From assembly GCA_013153765.1 (NCBI GenBank), contig JAADDT010000033.1, positions 1-11,731 of the forward strand: a stretch of DNA of 11,731 nucleotides. Direction: 5' to 3'. The stretch's first letter is position 1. Each line of letters opens with the position of its first letter. A model generated the notes under the pieces. It was given only the letters and a program-made list of their open reading frames with translations. It was not told where the DNA came from and did not search any database. Position numbers and translations under genes: made by a program. This stretch comes from Aquificota bacterium (GTDB taxonomy: Bacteria; Aquificota; Aquificia; Aquificales; Hydrogenothermaceae). This document shows, piece by piece, positions 1 to 6,058 of the stretch.

Positions 1-221
1 TGGTAAAGGGCACCGAATATGGTCATCATAACAAAACCTAAAAGGAAAAGGTGCACCGCACCTGCGTACTGGAACAGGTAGAAAGGGGGTGTAAGTTTCC
101 CTGCAAACGCTAAAAGGACGGACAGGGAAACCACGTTAAGCACAACCGCCGTGATGAAGTAATGTAAAACCAGTTTAAAAGGGGGAGCAAACTGGGTTGC
201 AAGACTGCCGACAGGTCTCAT
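1..221 (-). CDS. Membrane protein, N-terminal part (NnrS / heme-copper oxidase subunit I-like)
   Basis: This gene begins with ATG at 221 and runs off the left edge, so only 73 residues are visible. Its ATG shares one base with the TAA of the DUF2249 gene (TAATG), which implies translational coupling and a shared transcript. Two hydrophobic stretches are visible, at about residues 16-41 and 54-73. The second contains H57 followed by LFLLGFVMMTIFGALY, a pattern I associate with NnrS-type proteins and with stand-alone proteins resembling heme-copper oxidase subunit I, where such histidines can bind heme. H20 in the first helix could be another ligand. The Fnr-type regulator and DUF2249 gene next door fit a role in nitric-oxide or respiratory metabolism, but that is inference. 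The membrane location is well supported; the family name is tentative because most of the protein is missing. Confidence 0.55.
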   Translation of the reverse strand, partial: MRPVGSLATQFAPPFKLVLHYFITAVVLNVVSLSVLLAFAGKLTPPFYLFQYAGAVHLFLLGFVMMTIFGALY

Positions 222-508
222 TACTCTTTAAGCTTAAAGACTATTTTGTACTTACCGTCCAGCTCCTCCACCTCATAGTCAAACCTGTCTCCTATCTTAT
301 CAAACAGTCCCATAGGCTTTTTGTGGTTTATCATCACAGCCCTTTTGTCCGGACTGTCAATCAGCTTCAGGACTGCCATTGCGTTTACCATCGGCTCGGG
401 AGGTCCCAGCTCCGATGTGTCAAACTGGTAGTATGTTATGCCGTTTTCTTCGTACTGGTAAACAGGGACGGTAGCTCCCTCAACCTGTATTTCCTTTTTA
501 TCTGCCAT
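221..508 (-). CDS. DUF2249-family small protein
   Basis: This is a soluble protein of 95 residues. The segment from about residue 29 (FDTSELGPPEPMVNAM) to the end matches the layout of DUF2249 domains: a short strand, a PPEPM turn leading into a helix, then a region resembling INHKKPMGLFDKI and a C-terminal strand pair. DUF2249 is related in fold to TusA/SirA but has PPEP where TusA has its CPxP catalytic cysteine. This protein has no cysteine at all, so sulfur transfer by a cysteine thiol is unlikely. In other bacteria such genes often sit in NO-response or denitrification clusters; the biochemical role is not known to me. The start is supported by a strong ribosome site (AAAAGGAGGT, plus-strand 515-524) six bases before the ATG. 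The gene is probably activated from the palindrome at 561-574 and co-expressed with the membrane protein gene that follows. Confidence 0.7.
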   Translation of the reverse strand: MADKKEIQVEGATVPVYQYEENGITYYQFDTSELGPPEPMVNAMAVLKLIDSPDKRAVMINHKKPMGLFDKIGDRFDYEVEELDGKYKIVFKLKE

Positions 509-532
509 TTTAAAACCTCCTTTTTGAGATTA

Positions 533-538
533 ATTATC
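533..538 (-). promoter_or_regulatory. -10 element of the DUF2249 promoter
   Basis: On the minus strand positions 538 to 533 read GATAAT, a good -10 box. It predicts a transcript start near 526 and a leader of about 18 bases containing the ribosome site. The matching -35 position (561-556) reads ATGAAA, a poor match to TTGACA, as expected for an activator-dependent promoter. The Fnr-type palindrome is centred 41.5 bases upstream of the predicted start, the standard class II activator position. Confidence 0.55.
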
Positions 539-560
539 ATTTCAATTTCCTTTCCTTTCA

Positions 561-574
561 TTGACCACAGTCAA
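561..574. promoter_or_regulatory. Fnr/Dnr-type operator
   Basis: The sequence TTGACCACAGTCAA is a perfect inverted repeat with five-base arms TTGAC/GTCAA and a four-base spacer, the architecture of Fnr-family binding sites (FNR itself prefers TTGAT-N4-ATCAA). It lies in the 139-base intergenic region between the DUF2249 gene and the Crp/Fnr regulator gene. The regulator carries the E-x2-S-R recognition residues expected to read TTGA half-sites. It is therefore a candidate for both activation of the minus-strand genes and autoregulation. Confidence 0.7.
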
Positions 575-603
575 AACTCACAAGCCCAAATTTTTAAACA
601 ATA

Positions 604-612
604 TGCTATAAT
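604..612 (+). promoter_or_regulatory. Extended -10 promoter of the regulator gene
   Basis: Positions 604-612 read TGCTATAAT, a consensus -10 (TATAAT, 607-612) with the extended TGn motif. No -35 resembling TTGACA sits 16-18 bases upstream. The predicted start is near 619, giving a leader of about 29 bases before the ATG at 648. The palindrome at 561-574 is then centred near -51.5, which is not a standard activating position and could mean weak or repressive autoregulation. Confidence 0.55.
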
Positions 613-647
613 CCTGTTTACGCTTAAAATTTTCAGGGAGCCTGTAG

Positions 648-1280
648 ATGATAGATGCAAGGGAGATTTACCTTTTTAAGCATTTGGACGACGAACAGCT
701 GAAGAAACTTCAGGAAATCTCTTTTATTAAAGAGTTTAAAAGGGGAGAGCTCCTTTTTTACGAAGGTGAAGAGCCAAGGTACCTTTACATACTCCTTGAG
801 GGAACCATAAGGGTTTACAAGACGGACTTTAAAGGGAACGAGATAACGCTCCACTACTTCCATCCGGTTAATATGATAGCCGAGGTGGCTAACTTTGAGG
901 ATTTTCCCTATCCTGCCACAGCCGAGTTTGAGACGGACGGTAAGGTTCTAGCTATAGATTACAACAGGTTCAGGAACGAGTTTTTGAGGGACCCGGAGGT
1001 GGCGTTTAACGTGATAAAGTCCCTTGCTTACAAGATAAGAATTCTTAACGACATAATCATACAGAACCTTATGATGGATGCGGTGGCAAGGGTGGCAAAG
1101 TTCATAGACGAGCATGAAGACCTGTTCAGGGAGCTGAAGCACAACAAGGTAGCCTCACTGCTGAACATTACACCGGAAACCTTTTCAAGGATACTGAAAA
1201 AGTTTAAAGATCAGGGAATTATAGAAAAGAGGGATAAGGAGCTGATAATACACAAGGACAAGCTGAAAAAATACATATAA
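648..1280 (+). CDS. Crp/Fnr-family transcription regulator, cysteine-free (DNR/HcpR-like)
   Basis: This is a 210-residue protein of normal length for the Crp/Fnr family. Residues 1-115 form the cyclic-nucleotide-binding-like sensor domain (FKRGELLFYEGEEPRYLYIL at 30-49), about 115-145 the dimer helix, and about 146-210 a winged-helix DNA-binding domain. The recognition helix contains E177-T-F-S180-R181, the E-x2-S-R set that lets FNR-type proteins read TTGA half-sites. There is no cysteine in the protein, so it cannot hold the FNR iron-sulfur cluster. Heme-based NO sensing (DNR, HcpR) or redox/metabolite sensing is more likely; histidines are at 12, 69, 72, 156, 165 and 202. An AGGGAG ribosome site lies seven bases before the ATG. 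It is divergent from the DUF2249 and membrane protein genes, which it probably controls. The family is certain; the signal is inferred. Confidence 0.9.
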   Translation: MIDAREIYLFKHLDDEQLKKLQEISFIKEFKRGELLFYEGEEPRYLYILLEGTIRVYKTDFKGNEITLHYFHPVNMIAEVANFEDFPYPATAEFETDGKVLAIDYNRFRNEFLRDPEVAFNVIKSLAYKIRILNDIIIQNLMMDAVARVAKFIDEHEDLFRELKHNKVASLLNITPETFSRILKKFKDQGIIEKRDKELIIHKDKLKKYI

Positions 1281-1300
1281 AAAAGCCCCCGAAGGGGCTT
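1279..1300 (-). terminator. Intrinsic terminator with UUCG loop
   Basis: Read on the minus strand, AAGCCCC (1300-1294), a TTCG loop and GGGGCTT (1289-1283) make a seven-base-pair stem, followed by a run of T from the A-tract at 1279-1284. The C(UUCG)G tetraloop is especially stable. The T-run is on the minus strand, so it ends transcription of the 356-aa gene. On the plus strand the hairpin lacks a T-run but lies directly behind the regulator gene and may partly stop that transcript too. Confidence 0.85.
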
Positions 1301-1307
1301 GCGGTCT

Positions 1308-2378
1308 TCAGGCTATATCCATAGCACTTTCAGGTCTTTCCTCAACAAGTCTGATGTTTTCCGCCACTTTAGGCAGTGGTATCACTTTAGTTCTGGTTAT
1401 TATCCTTTCCGGCAGGTGTATTTCCCTTCCCCTTACGCGGATTGTGGTAGGTCCTATTTTTGTCTTATAGGATATTTTTATTCCGTAAACCTTGTTTCCG
1501 AACCTGTTTTCAAACTCGCCTATCCCTTCAACCTTTATGTCAAACGCATCTGCAGGGAAGTAAATCCTTTTTGCGTACTCCCTTTTCTTTACAGGGTGGT
1601 AGTAAACGAGCCACAGCACCTTTCCACCGCCTTTGTACTTGACTTCGGTAGGTATGTAGGTGCTTGCCTTTTCTTCCTCCTCAAGGAGTTTGTTCAGGTA
1701 TTCTTCTGCCGTTGTTTCAAAGTCCTCCTCACCGATAGCTTCGTAGTACCTGTCCCATTTGTTAACTTCAGCTATGATATTAGCTAAAAACACGCTCCTT
1801 TCCTTTTCTTCGTTTATCAGCTTATCTATTTCCTGCATGGTTTTTTCGTCAAAGTGCTGTCTGAAGCTCTCCAGATACGGGAGGGTTGAGAGTATGTCAA
1901 CAGCCCTTTTCATCTTGTCAAGGCATTCAACGTCCTCACACAGAACCATAGCCTTCCTTATGTCGCAAAACTCCCTCCTTAAATCCTCAAGTATCTGGAC
2001 GCTACTTTTAAGGTCAAAGATGGAGTGGGTAAGCTCTTCTATAACCTGATTTGGTATTTCCTTCAGCTTGTCTTCAATGTCTATTTCCTTCCTCCACGGT
2101 TCGTAAGTCCTGTCAAAACCTTTGTATTTTGCAACGTAATTGGCAGTCCTTACGGTGGCACGGTTTTCCTCAAGGGCTACCTGCCTGAGCTCCTCAATCT
2201 TATCTCCGAACTTTTTCTGCCAGAACGGGGAGTAAGTCAGCGTACACAGGTAATCACTCCTTTTCTTCAGGTCTGTAAGCTGGGCGGCTGTCTCAACGGT
2301 AAGCATCTCGTCTCTGATAATACAGTTGATCCTCCTAATGTCTTCAGGACTTTCCACTTTGCCGTAAATTCTTCCCAT
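1308..2378 (-). CDS. Conserved-looking protein of unknown function, 356 aa
   Basis: I do not recognise this protein. Residues 1-240 are predicted largely helical and charged. They include a motif around S41-D-Y-L-C45-T-L-T-Y-S-P-F-W53 and a cluster of cysteines (C138, C147, C152; also C19 and C45). Residues about 245-345 look beta-rich, with basic segments such as VRGREIHLPERIITRTKVIP at 315-334. There is no signal peptide, membrane helix or nucleotide-binding loop, so it is probably cytoplasmic. A GGAGGAG ribosome site precedes the ATG. Its stop lies eight bases from the UUCG terminator. It follows the ccsBA-like gene on the same strand after 81 bases with no clear terminator between, so it may share that transcript. 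The five cysteines could bind metal, but the spacing does not match a motif I know. It is certainly a coding region given length, ribosome site and terminator. Confidence 0.85.
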   Translation of the reverse strand: MGRIYGKVESPEDIRRINCIIRDEMLTVETAAQLTDLKKRSDYLCTLTYSPFWQKKFGDKIEELRQVALEENRATVRTANYVAKYKGFDRTYEPWRKEIDIEDKLKEIPNQVIEELTHSIFDLKSSVQILEDLRREFCDIRKAMVLCEDVECLDKMKRAVDILSTLPYLESFRQHFDEKTMQEIDKLINEEKERSVFLANIIAEVNKWDRYYEAIGEEDFETTAEEYLNKLLEEEEKASTYIPTEVKYKGGGKVLWLVYYHPVKKREYAKRIYFPADAFDIKVEGIGEFENRFGNKVYGIKISYKTKIGPTTIRVRGREIHLPERIITRTKVIPLPKVAENIRLVEERPESAMDIA

Positions 2379-2459
2379 CTCTCATCTCCTCCATTTTTTT
2401 ATTACGCTACATCTGTGTCTATCAATTTAAAGCCCAGACCTGCCTGATGCAACACATTT

Positions 2460-5400
2460 TTATATGGTTTTTATCTTCCTGTTTCTGTATGCAAGGATTA
2501 TTACAGCCAGCACCACAGCTCCAGCCCAGTAAGTCCAGACAGGTATGGGAACGGGGTCTCCCGCCGCATAGGAATGCAGTCCAGACAGGTAGTAGTTAAC
2601 GCCGAAGTAAGTCATCAGCACGGAGGAGAATGCAAGGACGGACATTACGGCAAAGAGATAGGTTGACCTCATCCACGGAACGAGCCGTGTGTGTATTACG
2701 AATGTATAGGCAAGTATGGTGGCAAGTGCCCACGTCTCTTTCGGGTCCCAGCCCCAGTACCTTCCCCAGCTTTCGTTTGCCCAGACACCGCCGAGGAAGT
2801 TCCCTACCGTAAGTAGTGAAAGTCCCACTATCATTGACATCTCGTTTATTCTTGTGGCTTCCAGTATGGATATCTCTATCTGCCTCTGCCTTTCGTCCTT
2901 CAGGTCAGGCTTTCTGATTATGAAAAGCAGTAAGGTTATGAAGCCAAGCAGTGCCGAAAGTCCCAAAAATCCATAGCTTGCCGTTATTACGGAAACGTGT
3001 ATGGTAAGCCAGTAAGATTTCAGAACAGGAACGATTGTTGTTATCTGTGGATCAAGCCAGCTTAAATGGGCAACGAACAGGGTAAGCCCTGCCAGTATGC
3101 CTGTTGAAGCCACCGCAAGTGGAGACTGTCTGACAAAAACTATGCCTGCCAGTATTATAGTCCAAGCTATGTATATCATTGATTCGTAGCCGTTGCTCCA
3201 AGGTGCGTGTCCGGAAATGTACCACCTTAATCCCAGATTGAAGGTATGTAAAATAAAGCCTAAAAACAGTATTCCCACCGCCAGTTTGTTAGGTAAACTC
3301 AGGTTGATTGACGGTTTTACCAGCCTCAGGAATATTAGGGCTAAAAGGAAAAAGCCGGCAAACAGGTAAACGAATATGAGCCTTTCAAACAGGTTTAGCC
3401 TGTTGTACAGTATTTCAGCCTTTATTTTCGTTTCCGAAGGGTATATTTCAGCACCGTTTACCTTCTGGTACTCCCTTATCTTTTCAAGCACCTTGTCAGC
3501 TAAAGACCAGTCCCCTTCCCTGACGCCTTTGTCAACGGAGGCAAGATAGGCTATCATCAGCAGTCTTACCTTTTCCGCCTCCTCTTTAGGGAAGGTCTCT
3601 ATGGCCGCTTTAGGGCTGTACCACGTGTGGTTAGGGTCTCCCTTCAGCGGGAATATTCTGAACAGCTCTCCGGTAAATACCATATACAGTATGTTTATTC
3701 TCTCGTCTATTTTTATAAGCTCCTTGTCAAACTGGTTTCTTCTGGCAGGTCTTTTCATTTTTGCCTGCTCAACGTACTGGAGTAGCTTATAACTGCCGTC
3801 CCTGCTGAATGCGTCTATGAAGGCAAAGTATCTGGCGTCCATAGGAATGCCGAGTATTTTTTTCACCGCAGGATGGGACACTTTTATTATAGGTATTACC
3901 TGCCAGTGTCTTGGAAGGGCGAGCATTCCCAGAACTATCTGGTTGTGGTTCAGTCCGTAAAAAGACCTTCTTTTTGATACCTTGTTCAGTATGTCTATGG
4001 CAAGGGTGTCTATAGGCTCAAGCCTTCCGTCTGCCGACTGGGTTATGAGGGTGCCGAAACGGTCAGCATGCTCCCTGTTTATTTTTTTAACTTCCTTTAA
4101 AGCCTCCTCAAGCTTGGGCACTTCTTTGATTTCCTCCTGACCGTAAACGCTACCAGACAGGAAAAAGATCACCACGGCGGTGGATACTAACTTTTCCACG
4201 TTCAGCCTTGCCAGTCTGCCGAAGCGGGAGTAAGGGTTAAGCAGGTTCAGAAAAAGTCCCAACGCAAGCATACCGTATCCTACATAGGTGGGTATTTTCC
4301 CCGGGTCGTGGTTCACGGACAGTACAGTTCCCTTCTCGTCAGGGTCGTACGAAGACTGGAAAAACTTGTATCCGCCGTACTCAAGGGTGTGGTTCATGTA
4401 TATCCTGTACTCAAACTCCCTGTTGTTTTTAGGGTCTCTAACCACCACCAGACTTTCGTACGAGGAGGGCTGGTTTGAGCCGGGATACCTTTCAAGGAGG
4501 AAGTCTTTCAAATAAACGGAGAAGGGCAGTTTTATCTCCTTCGCTCCCCAGCTAAGCCTTACCTTAAGACCGTCAAGCTCCAAAGTGGCAGGCTCACCTT
4601 TTATATGGGAACGCATACCTCCGCCTACCAGTTTTACTTCCTCCTTTTTCCCTCCGTATTCAACCTGAAGGACTAAAGCTCCCTTATCCGTTCCAACCTT
4701 CCCTTCTCCGGTTTTGTCCTCAACAACCTCAACCTTCCCTGAAGGGACAGCCTGCCTTATTACTATCTGCACGTCTCTCAAGGTGTACATTCTCCCTTCC
4801 TTCAGCTCCCACTCTTTACCTGCAGGCAGTTCTCCTGAAAGGTTCGTTCCCATCTCAAAGTACCTTACAGGCAGGTCTGACTTTCCGTAAAACTTCCCGT
4901 CTTTCAGGTATATATAAAGGTAGTTTTTCCCTTCCGGCTTTTTCCCAAATGCCACCGTAATCCCGCCTATTTTCACCTCTTCCCCGTAGTTGATTATCCT
5001 GTCAACAGGTCTGCCGTCCTTAAGGTAAACGAACCTTACGAGTGGCTTGCCGTTTTCGGCAGGGACTACCTCCTTTACTGCCTTCGGGTAGTAGTCCTTA
5101 TACCTGATAACAAGCTCCTTCCCGTCTATGTCAAGCCTTTCCTCAAACCTGTTTATTTCCTTTGCTATGGAAGAAAGGATAAGCTTTTTCTCAAGGGTGT
5201 ATTCTTTTCCGTCCTTTTCGGCGTAAACCTGAAGGAATGCGTCTGAAGAGAGTATGGAACTGGACTGCTGACCTTCCCTTATGTGCATAACTCCCTCGTA
5301 TCCGGCGTATCTGGTAAGTGCCGCACCAAGGAAGATTACGAGGAAAGAAAGGTGGAACAGGAAGGCAGGCAGTTTTTTTAACTGCCACATACGGTACTTA

Positions 5401-5606
5401 ATAATGTTTCCAACCAGATTTATCCCGAGCAGTATCCACAGAACCTCAAACCACCTTGCTCCGTAAACCAGAGCCCACGCAGTTTCGGAGCCGAAATCGT
5501 TTTCAACGAAAGTGGCAAAGCCTATTGAAAGACCGAACACAAGGGTCAAAAAAAGCATAAACTCAATGGAAATCAGCTCATCAATAACCTTCCTGACGAA
5601 AGACAT
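2460..5606 (-). CDS. ccsBA: Fused ResB-CcsA cytochrome c assembly protein (CcsBA, System II)
   Basis: This 1048-residue membrane protein joins the two System II synthetase subunits that carry heme across the membrane and attach it to CXXCH apocytochromes. The ResB/CcsB part spans residues 1-460. It has an N-terminal helix ending in FATFVENDFGS (30-40), a helix with H85 (probably TM-His1), a large outer domain, and a closing helix at about 440-457. A linker helix (470-488) leads to a second outer domain (490-735). The CcsA part (735-1040) holds the WWD heme-binding motif (WANESWGRYWGWDPKETWAL-type, 942-961). H870 and H1011 are the likely outer heme ligands and H972 the second membrane ligand; their spacing matches my recollection of Helicobacter CcsBA. 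A GAGGAG ribosome site precedes the ATG. The large size is typical of fused versions in Campylobacterota, Bacteroidota and Aquificota. It implies that the cell makes c-type cytochromes. Confidence 0.95.
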   Translation of the reverse strand: MSFVRKVIDELISIEFMLFLTLVFGLSIGFATFVENDFGSETAWALVYGARWFEVLWILLGINLVGNIIKYRMWQLKKLPAFLFHLSFLVIFLGAALTRYAGYEGVMHIREGQQSSSILSSDAFLQVYAEKDGKEYTLEKKLILSSIAKEINRFEERLDIDGKELVIRYKDYYPKAVKEVVPAENGKPLVRFVYLKDGRPVDRIINYGEEVKIGGITVAFGKKPEGKNYLYIYLKDGKFYGKSDLPVRYFEMGTNLSGELPAGKEWELKEGRMYTLRDVQIVIRQAVPSGKVEVVEDKTGEGKVGTDKGALVLQVEYGGKKEEVKLVGGGMRSHIKGEPATLELDGLKVRLSWGAKEIKLPFSVYLKDFLLERYPGSNQPSSYESLVVVRDPKNNREFEYRIYMNHTLEYGGYKFFQSSYDPDEKGTVLSVNHDPGKIPTYVGYGMLALGLFLNLLNPYSRFGRLARLNVEKLVSTAVVIFFLSGSVYGQEEIKEVPKLEEALKEVKKINREHADRFGTLITQSADGRLEPIDTLAIDILNKVSKRRSFYGLNHNQIVLGMLALPRHWQVIPIIKVSHPAVKKILGIPMDARYFAFIDAFSRDGSYKLLQYVEQAKMKRPARRNQFDKELIKIDERINILYMVFTGELFRIFPLKGDPNHTWYSPKAAIETFPKEEAEKVRLLMIAYLASVDKGVREGDWSLADKVLEKIREYQKVNGAEIYPSETKIKAEILYNRLNLFERLIFVYLFAGFFLLALIFLRLVKPSINLSLPNKLAVGILFLGFILHTFNLGLRWYISGHAPWSNGYESMIYIAWTIILAGIVFVRQSPLAVASTGILAGLTLFVAHLSWLDPQITTIVPVLKSYWLTIHVSVITASYGFLGLSALLGFITLLLFIIRKPDLKDERQRQIEISILEATRINEMSMIVGLSLLTVGNFLGGVWANESWGRYWGWDPKETWALATILAYTFVIHTRLVPWMRSTYLFAVMSVLAFSSVLMTYFGVNYYLSGLHSYAAGDPVPIPVWTYWAGAVVLAVIILAYRNRKIKTI

Positions 5607-5631
5607 ACCTAAAACTCCTCAAAAATTCAGA

Positions 5632-5659
5632 TTGATAATCTTATAACCTAATTTATGAA
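5632..5659 (+). promoter_or_regulatory. Possible promoter of the thiamine-binding protein / sbcC operon
   Basis: TTGATA (5632-5637) and TATGAA (5654-5659) are 16 bases apart and would start transcription near 5666, leaving a leader of about 78 bases. Both boxes are imperfect and the whole intergenic region is AT-rich, so this is only a candidate. A second TTGATA at 5672-5677 has no well-spaced partner. Confidence 0.3.
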
Positions 5660-5676
5660 ATAAAAGTGAAATTGAT

Positions 5677-5692
5677 AGGCTACCGCCTCTGG
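5677..5692 (+). other. Short hairpin element in the leader of the thiamine-binding gene
   Basis: AGGC (5677-5680), a TACC loop and GCCT (5685-5688) can form a four-base-pair hairpin, followed by CTGG and a run of six A. The string GCCTCTGG (5685-5692) recurs at 8851-8858 in the leader of the HU gene, also at the right arm of a small hairpin and also followed shortly by A-rich sequence. It may be a shared regulatory element or coincidence. Confidence 0.25.
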
Positions 5693-5699
5693 AAAAAAG

Positions 5700-5728
5700 G
5701 TATAAGCTATTTTAATATTTAGTATCAA
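5700..5728 (-). promoter_or_regulatory. Possible promoter of the CcsBA gene
   Basis: On the minus strand TTGATA (5728-5723) and TTATAC (5705-5700) are separated by 17 bases and predict a start near 5693, giving an 87-base leader before the ATG at 5606. The boxes match sigma-70 spacing but the region is AT-rich. It lies at the far end of the divergent intergenic region, overlapping the ribosome-site side of the plus-strand gene. Confidence 0.35.
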
Positions 5729-5743
5729 AAAAGGAGGTGTCCA

Positions 5744-6058
5744 ATGTCTGTCCTCGTTGAGTTTGCAATGTTCCCGACGGACAAAGGTGAAAGCGTAAGT
5801 CCTTACGTGTCCCGTATCATAAAGATGATAGACGAAAGCGGAATTCCCTACAAACTCACTCCTATGGGCACTGTCTTTGAGACCGAAAGTATGGAGGAGG
5901 CACTCCAGATTATAAACAACGCCTACAAACAGCTTGAAAAGGACTGCAACAGGGTCTATTCGGTGGTAAAGTTTGACATCAGGAAAGGCAAGTCAAACAG
6001 GCTTGAGCAGAAAATAAAGTCTGTAGAAAGCAAACTGGGAAGGCAGGTAAGTAAATGA
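5744..6058 (+). CDS. MTH1187-family thiamine-binding protein (PF01910)
   Basis: This 104-residue protein matches the MTH1187/YkoF-like family along its whole length. It opens with a strand carrying VLVEFAMFPTDKGESVSPYV (3-22), then a helix, then IPYKLTPMGTVFE (34-46) and a second helix-strand unit. The family forms ferredoxin-like oligomers that bind thiamine or related metabolites in the cytoplasm; its physiological role is poorly defined. A strong AAGGAGGT ribosome site (5731-5738) supports the start. The stop TGA overlaps the ATG of the sbcC-like gene (ATGA, 6055-6058), so the two are translated together. I see no TPP riboswitch in the leader. The C-terminal tail (about 85-104) is basic. 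Family assignment is firm; the link to DNA repair is only positional. Confidence 0.88.
   Translation: MSVLVEFAMFPTDKGESVSPYVSRIIKMIDESGIPYKLTPMGTVFETESMEEALQIINNAYKQLEKDCNRVYSVVKFDIRKGKSNRLEQKIKSVESKLGRQVSK

Noticed and set aside
197..679. 160-residue plus-strand open frame
   Set aside because: It is antisense to the DUF2249 gene and runs through the promoter and operator region; its protein has no family features.
5607..5743. TPP riboswitch before the thiamine-binding protein gene
   Set aside because: None of the conserved TPP aptamer segments (such as CTGAGA) is present in the intergenic region.
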